Part shown: positions 1 to 6,991 of the stretch, piece after piece
Numbering within the stretch: the first letter of the stretch is position 1
Layout: the number at the start of each line of letters is the position of its first letter
Source: Firmicutes bacterium UBA5389
Lineage (GTDB): Bacteria; Bacillota; DTU025
Assembly: GCA_002409965.1 (NCBI GenBank)
Contig: DHON01000013.1
Location: forward strand, 1 to 7,428
DNA length: 7,428 nucleotides
Direction of reading: 5' to 3'
The notes under the pieces: model-generated
Database searches by the model: none
What the model was told of the DNA's origin: nothing
What the model saw: the letters and a program-made list of their open reading frames with translations, nothing else
Position numbers and translations under genes: made by a program

Positions 1-265
1 AAAGTCGCGAATAGTCGCGCCGACTCTGTTGCTGGCCTGTAGCTTGCGCGTCCGCGAATCCGAAGATCGCGCTGGTCTCAAGGGCTGCGCCTTGTTGTAG
101 GGGTTCTAGCACAGTAGGAACTTGCTGCGGATTGCGGGCGTTGCTTGAGGCCGCGATGTACTCGGCCCCCTCTTGCGCTTGCTCTCCCGCCTGCCCAGGT
201 GTTGCCAAACCCGCTTTCTTTTCCCGACAGAATAATTCTTCCGCGGCTTGCAGGTATAGGTCCAT
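1..265 (-). CDS. Possible partial hypothetical protein, runs off left edge
   Basis: Reading the minus strand from an ATG at 265-263, a frame stays open for 88 codons to the window edge, so the 3' end is missing. The N-terminus begins MDLYLQAAEELF, which looks like a short amphipathic helix. The rest is rich in Gln, Ala and Glu (for example GQAGEQAQEGAEYIAA and LEPLQQGAALE), with no membrane segment or motif I recognise, so no function is proposed. No Shine-Dalgarno precedes the ATG; the start was chosen because the protein looks sensible from there, although the frame is open upstream to a stop at 340-338. Third-position GC is lower than in the neighbouring genes, so it could be poorly expressed, decayed or not coding. 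It would be divergent from the TAXI receptor gene at 357. An overlapping minus-strand frame at 78-284 reads less like a protein. If this call is wrong, 1-356 is non-coding. Confidence 0.4.
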   Translation of the reverse strand, partial: MDLYLQAAEELFCREKKAGLATPGQAGEQAQEGAEYIAASSNARNPQQVPTVLEPLQQGAALETSAIFGFADAQATGQQQSRRDYSRL

Positions 266-280
266 TCCGCGGAGAATTAT
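232..280. repeat. Inverted repeat / hairpin at the divergent intergenic region
   Basis: The left arm ATAATTCTTCCGCGG (232-246) is complementary to the right arm CCGCGGAGAATTAT (267-280), giving 14 pairs with one bulged T and a 20-base loop (247-266). On the minus strand the proposed ATG of the left-edge frame (265-263) lies in the loop just past the stem. The plus-strand GCAGG at 250-254 followed by GGAGAATTAT at 271-280 resembles intergenic motifs I associate with Bacillota genomes, but that is only an impression. It could be an operator for one or both divergent genes, an RNA hairpin, or a dispersed intergenic repeat; there is no second copy in this window. Confidence 0.6.
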
Positions 281-290
281 GCATTTACGT

Positions 291-319
291 TTGAGGCGCT
301 GCCTGGATAGGGTCACAAT
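291..319 (+). promoter_or_regulatory. Candidate sigma-70-type promoter of the TAXI-TRAP operon
   Basis: TTGAGG at 291-296 (4 of 6 to TTGACA) is followed by a 17-base spacer and CACAAT at 314-319 (4 of 6 to TATAAT). Transcription would start near 326, leaving a leader of about 30 bases before the start codon at 357. Spacing is ideal but both boxes are imperfect, so this is a moderate prediction. Confidence 0.4.
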
Positions 320-342
320 GGGCTCGCCGCACACAACTTAAG

Positions 343-348
343 AGGAGG
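343..348 (+). promoter_or_regulatory. Ribosome binding site fixing a TTG start
   Basis: AGGAGG at 343-348 lies 8 bases before the TTG at 357. No ATG or GTG in this frame is equally well placed, and translation from the TTG gives MKKSLLAFLA, a normal signal-peptide start. The site therefore decides the start of the TAXI receptor gene. Confidence 0.8.
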
Positions 349-356
349 GCTCCGAT

Positions 357-1307
357 TTGAAGAAGTCTCTTCTGGCTTTCCTAGCTGTTCTGTGTGTCCT
401 GACCGTATCAATTGGCGTCTATTGCGCGAGTGATCTGGTGCTAGCCACGGGAGGCACCGCCGGCACCTACTACCCGCTCGGCGGGGCCATAGCGAACATC
501 GCGAACAAACGGATATCCAAGATGAACATGGCCGCCCAGGCAACTGGAGCGTCCATCGAGAACATCAGGCTCGTCACCAAGGAAGAAGCTGACCTGGCGC
601 TTGTGCAGAACGACACGGCAGACTACGCCTACAACGGAACCGAGGCTTTCCAAGGCAAACCCACCAAGAGTTTCGGCGCCGTTGCCTCGCTGTATCCTGA
701 GGTCATCCAGTTCGTGGTGCGCGCTGACGGCCCCATCAAGACCTGGGCCGATGTGCGAGGCAAGAGAATCTCCGTGGGCGCCCCGGGCAGCGGAACAGAG
801 GCAAACGCCCGTCAGCTTCTCGATGTGAACGGCATGACCTACGCTGACGTGGAAGAGCAGTTCCTGTCGTTCGCCGAGAGCGCCAACCAATTCAAAGACG
901 GACACATCGACGGGTTCTTTGTCACGGCCGGTGTGCCCAACCCCGGCATCACCGATGTGTCCACCCAGCACAAAATCAGGATCCTCTCGATGCCGGCCGA
1001 CAAGATAAAGGAGCTCACCACCAAGTACCCATTCCTGGTCGCATCCGCGGTTCCAGCCAACGCCTACATCAACCAGCCGGACGCGGCCAGCACGCCGGCG
1101 GTCATGGCAATACTGGTTGCAGGCAACCATGTGTCCGAGGATGATGTCTATCACATCACCAAGGTCCTCTTTGAGAACGATGGCGATCTTGCGCGCGCCC
1201 ACGCCAAGGGGGCCGAGGTCAAGCTGGCCACAGCTCTCAACGGACTGTCGACTCCTCTGCATCCAGGGGCTGCGAAGTACTATAAGGAAAAGGGACTGAT
1301 CAAGTAA
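357..1307 (+). CDS. TAXI family TRAP transporter solute-binding receptor
   Basis: This is the extracytoplasmic receptor of a TAXI-type TRAP transporter, which captures a solute outside the membrane and hands it to the ion-coupled permease. The 316 residues match the family's usual length. Residues 1-24 form a signal peptide: MKK, a hydrophobic stretch to about residue 22, and likely cleavage near YCA/S. The Cys at 23 has no lipobox around it. The hallmark motif TGGTAGTYYPLGG is at 31-43, close to the mature N-terminus. Other family-like segments are ATGASIENI (62-70), the LVQND region (82-86), GAPGSGTE (141-148) and DGFFVTAGVPNPG (185-197). The end, HPGAAKYYKEKGLIK, is typical. The start is TTG with a strong ribosome binding site. 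The gene leads an operon with the DUF1850 protein and the fused permease. Substrate cannot be read from sequence; TAXI systems with known substrates mostly carry organic anions such as glutamate or 2-oxoglutarate. Confidence 0.95.
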   Translation: MKKSLLAFLAVLCVLTVSIGVYCASDLVLATGGTAGTYYPLGGAIANIANKRISKMNMAAQATGASIENIRLVTKEEADLALVQNDTADYAYNGTEAFQGKPTKSFGAVASLYPEVIQFVVRADGPIKTWADVRGKRISVGAPGSGTEANARQLLDVNGMTYADVEEQFLSFAESANQFKDGHIDGFFVTAGVPNPGITDVSTQHKIRILSMPADKIKELTTKYPFLVASAVPANAYINQPDAASTPAVMAILVAGNHVSEDDVYHITKVLFENDGDLARAHAKGAEVKLATALNGLSTPLHPGAAKYYKEKGLIK

Positions 1308-1446
1308 GGCGCGTCTGTCTGTCTGACAACCGGCATGCCGAGCATCGCAGGCCAAACCGCAGGTGCCCCGCGTGCCCGACGAGGTGAACAGGAAGCGCGG
1401 CAGCGTAGGGAAAGAGCTTGGAGCGCTGCCGCGCATTCATTCAGAA

Positions 1447-1968
1447 ATGAGCACACATTCCGACCGTTTCAGATGGAGCGCAGTGTTACTGTCGCTGGCA
1501 TGCATCGCATTGGCGGTGGTCCTCGCGGCGGCGCTCATGCGTCCCCAAACCATGGTGCTCAAAGCTGTAGCCAGCGGAGGGCGTGTGCTGTACGAACGCC
1601 GGGCGGCGCCGGGAGACGAGTTCGATATCAGGTACACGCATTCAGTAGCAAGAACCTCCGTTGTGGAGAGATTCCGGATCATGAGCGATGGGCAGATTCT
1701 TCTGTACGAAACGGTCTATCAGGACTTTGGCGCAGGTTTGCCGAGCGAGCCGGATGAGGGCGCGCAGGTGGAAGTGGGCCCTTTTGGGGTTCGAATCTCA
1801 GGGATGGAAAGAACCATGACCTCAATACCGCTTCGCGTAGGCAGTATTGCACGGCATCAGATCGCGTTCGGCAGCGATGTCGTCGACCTCATATCCCTGG
1901 TCGAATCGGGTGAGCGCATCGACATTACCGTTGCCGCGAAAGCGTTGTTGCCGTACACGAGGAGGTAG
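1447..1968 (+). CDS. DUF1850 domain-containing membrane-anchored protein
   Basis: This is a small protein of the DUF1850 family, which is often encoded between the receptor and permease of TAXI-type TRAP systems. Its biochemical role is unknown; the context suggests an accessory part of the transporter. From the ATG at 1447 it is 173 residues: a short polar N-terminus, one hydrophobic segment at about 10-31 (signal anchor or uncleaved signal), then an extracytoplasmic domain. Family-like residues are FDIRYTHSV (59-67), VVERF (72-76), LYET (86-89) and FGAGLP (94-99). The start is uncertain. The frame is open from a GTG at 1363, which would add 28 residues, and neither start has a good Shine-Dalgarno. 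I prefer 1447 because it places the hydrophobic segment at a normal distance from the N-terminus. The last codons, AGG AGG TAG, double as the ribosome binding site of the permease gene, which suggests coupled translation. Confidence 0.88.
   Translation: MSTHSDRFRWSAVLLSLACIALAVVLAAALMRPQTMVLKAVASGGRVLYERRAAPGDEFDIRYTHSVARTSVVERFRIMSDGQILLYETVYQDFGAGLPSEPDEGAQVEVGPFGVRISGMERTMTSIPLRVGSIARHQIAFGSDVVDLISLVESGERIDITVAAKALLPYTRR
1960..1966 (+). promoter_or_regulatory. Ribosome binding site inside the DUF1850 stop region
   Basis: AGGAGGT at 1960-1966 overlaps the final two Arg codons and the first base of the DUF1850 stop codon. It lies 10 bases before the TTG at 1977, supporting that start for the permease and tight coupling of the two genes. 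Confidence 0.8.
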
Positions 1969-1976
1969 TACTCGCT

Positions 1977-4355
1977 TTGGGCACCAACGATGACGACCTC
2001 AACCTCAATAAGCTTCCTGGGTCTATAGAACCTGAAGAACAAGTGGACATTGACGAAATACTTGCCAAGTACGACCGCGAATCGGCCACCCGGCATCTGG
2101 CCGGCTGGCTAACGTGGGCCGTTAGGATCATCGCCATAGCGTTCGCAGTCTTTCAGCTATACACCGCCATCCGCGGCGAACGCCCGCCCCAGATTCAGCG
2201 CGTCGTACACCTGGGATTTGTGTTGGCCCTAACCTACCTGCTGTACCCGCCCACGGCAAAGGGGCGCGACAAGTTCTCCTGGTTCGACCTGCTGCTGGCA
2301 ATAGCCGGCGCGGGCGTAGCAGCCTACTACATCTTCAACTATCACGACCTCATGCTGCGCGCCGGCGCGTACACGCCGCTGGACATGGCGGTGGGGGCCG
2401 TTGCCATCCTGCTGGTGCTGGAGGCGGCCCGCCGGGTAGTGGGCTTGCCCATCGTCATAATACTCTGCGTGTGCCTGACATACGCGTATTTCGGCAAGCG
2501 GATGCCGGGCTTTCTGAGGCACCGCGGAGCGTCCTTTGAGCGCCTGACGACCCACATGTTCTTCACCACAGAGGGCATACTCGGCATCCCACTGGGCGTG
2601 TCGTCTACGTTCATATTCCTCTTCATCATGTTCGGGGCGTTCCTGGAAAAGACGGGCATCGGCCGGTTCTTCATCGATCTCGGCAACGCGGTCGCCGGCA
2701 AGCAGCGCGGCGGACCAGCCAAAGTTGCCGTGTTCACCTCTGCGCTGGAGGGCACGGTTTCGGGCAGCTCAGTCGCCAACACGGTGGGGAGCGGCAGTTT
2801 CACGATTCCCATGATGAAGAGCCTGGGCTACCGGCCCGAGTTCGCGGGGGCAGTGGAGGCAGCGGCATCGACCGGCGGGCAGATAATGCCGCCCATAATG
2901 GGCGCCGCCGCCTTCCTGATGGCGGAGTTTCTGAACATTCCATATGTCCAGATAGCCAAGGCGGCCATCATCCCGGCGATCCTCTACTTCACCGGGATCT
3001 GGATAGGCGTTGACCTAGAGGCTGCCAAGTCCGGCCTCAGGGGCCTTCCCAAAGAACTGGTGCCCAGCTTCTGGCGGGTTATGCGCGAACGAGGACAGCT
3101 CATCCTGCCCATCGTGGGGATGATCTTCTTCCTGACCACGGGGCGCACTCCTACCAAGGCCGCCCTGTACGGGATAGTCCTTGCAGTGCTGGCCGGGGTG
3201 CTCAAGAAGGAAGTAGCCGCGGCCGATGCACAGGACAGATCCGAATACACCCAGTTCGACAGGGTGACCGGGATCATCGTCGCCTTCCTGGCGGGCGCGT
3301 TCGCGCTGCGCGAGTTCCTCACGATACCTCTGTGGCACGCCATGCTTCTCGCCGCGCTGCCGCCTGTGGTCTACCACGGGGCTCTGCGGCTCGCCGCCGG
3401 GGGCGATCCCGCCAAGCGCGGAGGCATATTCGCCCGCCTTGCGGGCCTGGCTCAGCTGATCCTGCCGGCAGTGGGCGCCGTCTACATGCTGGCGATGGGC
3501 GCGGGCACGCAGGCGACGATCGTATACGCAGTGGGCATGTTCTTCCTCAGCCAGGCGCTCACAGGCGAACCCCAGGTGAGCCTGAAGGGGCTGTTCGGCG
3601 TGTTGGAGCAGGGCGCAAGAGGCGCGGTGGGCGTTGCGGTGGCCTGCGCAGGCGCAGGCATAATCGCCGGCACGGTCACCCTCACAGGCATCGGCCTCAA
3701 ACTCGCCACCGGCCTGGTGGACCTGTCGGGCGGCATTGTTCTCCTGACGCTCTTCTTCACGATGATCACGTCGATCATACTCGGGATGGGCGTTCCGACC
3801 ACGGCCAACTACATTATCACGTCGACCATAGCGGCACCGGCCTTAGCAGCGCTGGCGATCAACGGAGTGCCGATCGCCCCCATTGCCGCGCACATGTTCG
3901 TCTTTTACTTCGGCATTGTGGCCGACATAACGCCCCCTGTAGCGCTGGCCGCCTTTGCAGGGGCAGGCATCGCCAAGGCCGATCCTTACAAGACGGGCAT
4001 CGACGCGACCAAACTGGCCATAGCGGCCTTCCTGGTACCGTATTTCTTCGTATACAGCCCTGACCTGTTGCTGCTCAATCCGTCCTGGGGGCACACTCTC
4101 AGGGTCGCAATAGGCTCGTTCGTCGGGATGATAGCCATCGGAGCGGGAGTGGCGGGGTGGCTTAGGACCTACTCACCATGGTGGGAACGGATCATGTTCA
4201 TCGCTGCAGGCCTTCTGCTGATCGACCCCAGCATCGTCACCGACGTCATCGGCGTTGCCCTGATGGCGGCCGCCTTCGTGACCCAGACCATCCGCCTCAA
4301 GGCCCATGGCGCTCATCCGCCAAAGAGCCCAGGCTCCCAGGCGCGGGCGGCATAG
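1977..4355 (+). CDS. TRAP transporter permease, 4TM/12TM fusion (TAXI type)
   Basis: This is the membrane component of the TRAP transporter, combining the small (4TM, DctQ-like) and large (12TM, DctM-like) subunits in one chain of 792 residues. A hydrophilic, acidic N-terminus (1-40) precedes the first helices at about 42-63, 76-91, 101-120 and 137-172. The DctM-like core follows. Its signatures are EGTVSGSSVANTVGSGSF (258-275), AAASTGGQIMPPIMGAAAF (295-313), ILGMGVPTTANYIITSTIA (601-619) and ADITPPVALAAFAGAGIAKADP (649-670). Two or three more hydrophobic segments (about 709-770) and a short basic-polar tail end the protein. Transport in this family is secondary and ion-driven, usually by sodium, but coupling cannot be judged here. 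The protein seems about 120 residues longer than the 620-680 I would expect, apparently because of a repeated QLILP helix region (see the repeat at 3096-3560). TTG start, 8 bases after the DUF1850 stop. Confidence 0.95.
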   Translation: MGTNDDDLNLNKLPGSIEPEEQVDIDEILAKYDRESATRHLAGWLTWAVRIIAIAFAVFQLYTAIRGERPPQIQRVVHLGFVLALTYLLYPPTAKGRDKFSWFDLLLAIAGAGVAAYYIFNYHDLMLRAGAYTPLDMAVGAVAILLVLEAARRVVGLPIVIILCVCLTYAYFGKRMPGFLRHRGASFERLTTHMFFTTEGILGIPLGVSSTFIFLFIMFGAFLEKTGIGRFFIDLGNAVAGKQRGGPAKVAVFTSALEGTVSGSSVANTVGSGSFTIPMMKSLGYRPEFAGAVEAAASTGGQIMPPIMGAAAFLMAEFLNIPYVQIAKAAIIPAILYFTGIWIGVDLEAAKSGLRGLPKELVPSFWRVMRERGQLILPIVGMIFFLTTGRTPTKAALYGIVLAVLAGVLKKEVAAADAQDRSEYTQFDRVTGIIVAFLAGAFALREFLTIPLWHAMLLAALPPVVYHGALRLAAGGDPAKRGGIFARLAGLAQLILPAVGAVYMLAMGAGTQATIVYAVGMFFLSQALTGEPQVSLKGLFGVLEQGARGAVGVAVACAGAGIIAGTVTLTGIGLKLATGLVDLSGGIVLLTLFFTMITSIILGMGVPTTANYIITSTIAAPALAALAINGVPIAPIAAHMFVFYFGIVADITPPVALAAFAGAGIAKADPYKTGIDATKLAIAAFLVPYFFVYSPDLLLLNPSWGHTLRVAIGSFVGMIAIGAGVAGWLRTYSPWWERIMFIAAGLLLIDPSIVTDVIGVALMAAAFVTQTIRLKAHGAHPPKSPGSQARAA
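3096..3560 (+). repeat. Internal protein-level duplication in the TRAP permease
   Basis: Permease residues 374-409 (from QLILPIVGMIFFL) and 493-528 (from QLILPAVGAVYML) align without gaps at an offset of 119 residues. I count 12 identities over a 38-residue comparison starting two residues earlier, including QLILP and the following VG. DNA identity is low, so any duplication is old. The segment between the copies carries a polar linker (about 410-430), hydrophobic stretches (about 431-470) and a second polar loop (about 471-488). Convergence of hydrophobic helices is a possible alternative. Confidence 0.45.
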
Positions 4356-4395
4356 CGCGCGATAGCCCGCACATACACCAACGCCAGTCATAACC

Positions 4396-4435
4396 CGCGG
4401 GCCAACGGCGCTAACCATCGCGCCGTTGGCCCGCG
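4396..4435. terminator. Bidirectional terminator hairpin between converging operons
   Basis: A perfect 16-bp inverted repeat pairs 4396-4411 with 4420-4435 around an 8-base loop (TAACCATC). The stem is very GC-rich (GCGGGCCAACGGCGC in the left arm). It lies 40 bases after the permease stop and 14 bases beyond the galT stop, the right place to end both converging transcripts. Neither side has a clear run of T, so it may need a factor, or act partly as a 3'-end stabiliser. Confidence 0.7.
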
Positions 4436-4449
4436 ACCCGCCGACTGCC

Positions 4450-5535
4450 CTAGTGTCTATCCAGCTGTCCTATTGCCCTGTCGGCCTCGGTCGCAGGGCA
4501 CTCCGTCTCATCACACTCGTTTATCTTGGCGCGCAGGGCCTCGGCGGCGTCTTCAGGGGTGGCAACGTTGATGTAGAACCCGGAACCCCACTCGAACCCG
4601 GCCACCTTGGTTAGGCGCGGAACGATTTCGAAATGCCAGTGGTTGTAGCGCTCATCGCCGGCCGATGCCGGCGGCGTTGTATGCAGCACGCAATTGAACG
4701 GCGGATCGCCCAGCGTGTTCGTGAGCGCCCAGAACACGCGCCGGAACACGCGCCCCAGATCCATGATTTGGCTCTTCTCCATCCGCTCAAAGAACGGGTC
4801 ATGGTGCTTGGGCATTATCATAATCTGGAACGGCAGGTAAGACGCATACGGCGCAAATGCGATGAAATGCTCTGACTCGTGGATGATGCGCCTACCATCG
4901 GCGCGCTCCTGCCTGATCACATCGCACAGGGGACAGCGTTCCTTGTAGCGGAAGTAGTCCTCGGAACTCTCCTGCTCCTCCAGCACACGCTTGGGCACGA
5001 CCGGAAGCCCGATCAGCTGCGAATGGCCGTGCGCCTGCGATGCGCCTGCTTCCTTGCCGTAGTTCTTGAATATCAGCACATAGCGCAGCGCAGGATGACG
5101 CATGAGGTTGATCAGTCTGTCGCGATAGGCCCAGAAGATCTCCTCGAACTCCCTGTCGCTGGCCGTTCCCCAAGTGTGGTCGTGCCTAGGCGACTCAACG
5201 ATCACCTCGTGCACGCCGAAACCTGTTGCCATGTCGTACATACCTTCGCCGATCCGCTCCAGAGGCGTGTTGGGATCGAGCGCCGAAAACTTGTTGGGGA
5301 TCACCCTGATCCACCAGTCCGCCGTGTCGCGCTGACCGCCCGCGTGCCTGTAGGCGGCTACCTCCGGCGGAGTCATCGCCTCGTTGCCCTCGCAGAACGG
5401 ACACCTCGGATCGCGCGCGGGCATGTCGGGCGGAGTCACCGGGTTCGGGCTCGAGAGCTGGCTCGGTCTTCTGGCCCTCTCCGTTGCGATGATCACCCAC
5501 CTGCGGGTGATGGGGTCCTTTCTTAGTTCGGACAT
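4450..5535 (-). CDS. galT: Galactose-1-phosphate uridylyltransferase
   Basis: GalT exchanges UMP between UDP-glucose and galactose-1-phosphate, giving glucose-1-phosphate and UDP-galactose in the Leloir pathway in the cytoplasm. The 361 residues fit the family. The N-terminus SELRKDPITRRWVIIA is typical. CPFC (45-48) and an HDH at 118-120 supply likely zinc ligands. HGHSQ (169-173) is the active-site H-x-H-x-Q, with H171 the expected nucleophile and H169 a zinc ligand by analogy with the E. coli enzyme (HPHGQ). The second HIT-like half carries NHWHFEIVPRL (298-308). A further CPLC (201-204) is an additional possible metal site. The ATG is preceded by GAGGTG (5546-5541) 5 bases upstream. It follows glgA by 12 bases and is the last gene of the operon. 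Relatives of GalT can act on other nucleotide sugars, so the exact sugar is less sure than the family. Confidence 0.92.
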   Translation of the reverse strand: MSELRKDPITRRWVIIATERARRPSQLSSPNPVTPPDMPARDPRCPFCEGNEAMTPPEVAAYRHAGGQRDTADWWIRVIPNKFSALDPNTPLERIGEGMYDMATGFGVHEVIVESPRHDHTWGTASDREFEEIFWAYRDRLINLMRHPALRYVLIFKNYGKEAGASQAHGHSQLIGLPVVPKRVLEEQESSEDYFRYKERCPLCDVIRQERADGRRIIHESEHFIAFAPYASYLPFQIMIMPKHHDPFFERMEKSQIMDLGRVFRRVFWALTNTLGDPPFNCVLHTTPPASAGDERYNHWHFEIVPRLTKVAGFEWGSGFYINVATPEDAAEALRAKINECDETECPATEADRAIGQLDRH

Positions 5536-5547
5536 TGGCTCACCTCA

Positions 5548-6954
5548 TCAAGCTGAAATATGGACCGGTGCAATCTCACGATACATCGTAAGGTAGTCGC
5601 CGGTAGACCGTCCCCACGAATAGTCCGCCGTCATACAGCGCACACGCATGGCCAACATTGCTTCGGAGTCTCGGAATACCGCCAGAGCGCGCTGCATGGC
5701 TGCATGCAACTCTGGAACTGAGTATTCCCAGAAGACGAAGCCGGCGTCGGGCTCGCGCACTGAATCGCGCAGACCGCCCACAGCCCTAACCACGGGAATG
5801 GATCCGTACCTCATCGCTATCATCTGCCCCAGGCCGCACGGCTCGAATCTAGACGGCATGAGGAAAAAGTCGGATCCCGCATAGATCTCATGGGCAAGAT
5901 AGTTGCTAAATGCCAGCTTGATACCGATTTTACCCGGATGCGCCCCGGCCAGCATCCGAAGCGCTTCCTCGTACTTGGGCGATCCCGTCCCCAAAATCAC
6001 AAACTGCGCGTCCGATTCCATCATGCGCGATGCGGCCTCGATCAGAATGTCCACACCCTTCTGCTCAAACAGCCGCCCCACGAAGCCGAACACAGGCGCG
6101 CCCGGACGATATGACAGGCCGAACCTGGTCAATAGCGCCTTCTTGTTCTCTTCGCGCCTCTCGATCGACTCCACATCGTAGTTCGCAGCCATCAGAGTAT
6201 CGAGCATCGGATTCCATTCATCGTAGTCGATGCCGTTGAGTATTCCCCGGATGATCTCGCTCCTGCCGCCCAGCACGTCCTGGAGCCCCATTCCGAACTC
6301 GGGCGTCTGGATCTCCCGGGCATAGGTGGGCGACACAGTGCTGACCCTGTCAGAGTACATTATCGCCGCCTTCAAGATGTTGAACTTGCCGAAAAACTCG
6401 GCCCCTGCTGGGTTGAAATGCTCCCATGGCAAAGATGAGTATATGAAGTCGTTCCAGTCGCCCGTGCCCTGGAAGGCCAGGTTGTGTAGGGTGATCACAG
6501 TGCCCGGATCCCCCGGGCAACCGTACACCTTGCAGTAGACCGGCAGCAAGCCGGTGTGCCAGTCGTTGGCGTGAACAATGTCGACCTCAAGTCGCCTCGC
6601 CAGCTCATACGCGGCCTTGGCGAAGAACATGAAGCGCCTCATGTCGTCGGGCGAATCGTACGGCTTCTCGCGGGCGAAGTACGCGCCGTTGCGAATAGCA
6701 TACAGCGTGAGGTTGGGCGCAACTTGCGCCCGCCCCACCTGACCTTCCTCCCGCCCGTATCCCATCGGGGGGTAGACTGATCCCCACTCCTCAAAAGACA
6801 GCCCGTTCCACTTGGCCGTCTCGTATCTGGGCATTACTAGGTGTACATCGCAGCCAGCCTGCGCCAGGAACTTGGGAAGACTCCCCGCCACATCCGCCAG
6901 GCCGCCCACCTTCATGTACGGGTTGACCTCTGAAGAAGCAAAGAGCACTCTCAC
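5548..6954 (-). CDS. glgA: Glycogen synthase (GT5 family)
   Basis: The enzyme adds glucose from ADP-glucose (some relatives also use UDP-glucose) to the non-reducing end of an alpha-1,4-glucan, building glycogen in the cytoplasm. At 468 residues it is full length (E. coli GlgA has 477). The N-terminal Rossmann domain begins MRVLFASSEVNPYMKVGGLADV; K15-V-G-G-L is the ADP-glucose-binding KxGGL motif. H128-A-N-D-W-H (128-133) and TLHNLAFQG (155-163) follow. In the C-terminal domain, GRLFEQKG (293-300) gives the expected phosphate-binding R294 and K299, and SRFEPCGLGQ (368-377) holds the catalytic E371. The start is GTG with AGGAGGT at 6970-6964, 9 bases upstream. It sits between the branching-enzyme-like gene and galT. 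No ADP-glucose pyrophosphorylase gene is visible here, so its glucose donor is unproven. Confidence 0.95.
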   Translation of the reverse strand: MRVLFASSEVNPYMKVGGLADVAGSLPKFLAQAGCDVHLVMPRYETAKWNGLSFEEWGSVYPPMGYGREEGQVGRAQVAPNLTLYAIRNGAYFAREKPYDSPDDMRRFMFFAKAAYELARRLEVDIVHANDWHTGLLPVYCKVYGCPGDPGTVITLHNLAFQGTGDWNDFIYSSLPWEHFNPAGAEFFGKFNILKAAIMYSDRVSTVSPTYAREIQTPEFGMGLQDVLGGRSEIIRGILNGIDYDEWNPMLDTLMAANYDVESIERREENKKALLTRFGLSYRPGAPVFGFVGRLFEQKGVDILIEAASRMMESDAQFVILGTGSPKYEEALRMLAGAHPGKIGIKLAFSNYLAHEIYAGSDFFLMPSRFEPCGLGQMIAMRYGSIPVVRAVGGLRDSVREPDAGFVFWEYSVPELHAAMQRALAVFRDSEAMLAMRVRCMTADYSWGRSTGDYLTMYREIAPVHISA

Positions 6955-6963
6955 TGGGAGCGT

Positions 6964-6970
6964 ACCTCCT
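6964..6970 (-). promoter_or_regulatory. Ribosome binding site fixing the GTG start of glgA
   Basis: AGGAGGT reads on the minus strand from 6970 to 6964, 9 bases before the GTG at 6954-6952. The resulting N-terminus MRVLFASSEV is the standard glycogen synthase start, so site and homology agree. Confidence 0.8.
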
Positions 6971-6991
6971 CATGTAGCTCATGTGACTGCA

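Noticed and set aside
411..434. A possible lipoprotein lipobox around the Cys at residue 23 of the TAXI receptor
   Set aside because: The residues before the Cys (G-V-Y) do not fit the L-[ASTVI]-[GAS]-C consensus, so ordinary signal peptidase I cleavage near YCA/S is more likely.
441..1436. A 331-codon open frame on the minus strand opposite the TAXI receptor gene
   Set aside because: It is antisense to a clearly recognisable receptor with signal peptide and family motifs. Its translation has no recognisable domain, and long antisense frames are expected in GC-rich coding DNA.
3332..4063. A 243-codon plus-strand frame inside the permease gene
   Set aside because: It is an out-of-frame reading of the permease, giving an Arg/His/Gly-rich low-complexity product with no start signal; the permease frame has strong family motifs across this region.
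4879..5526. A 215-codon plus-strand frame opposite galT
   Set aside because: GalT on the minus strand shows metal and active-site motifs along this whole stretch; the opposite frame resembles nothing and lacks a ribosome binding site.
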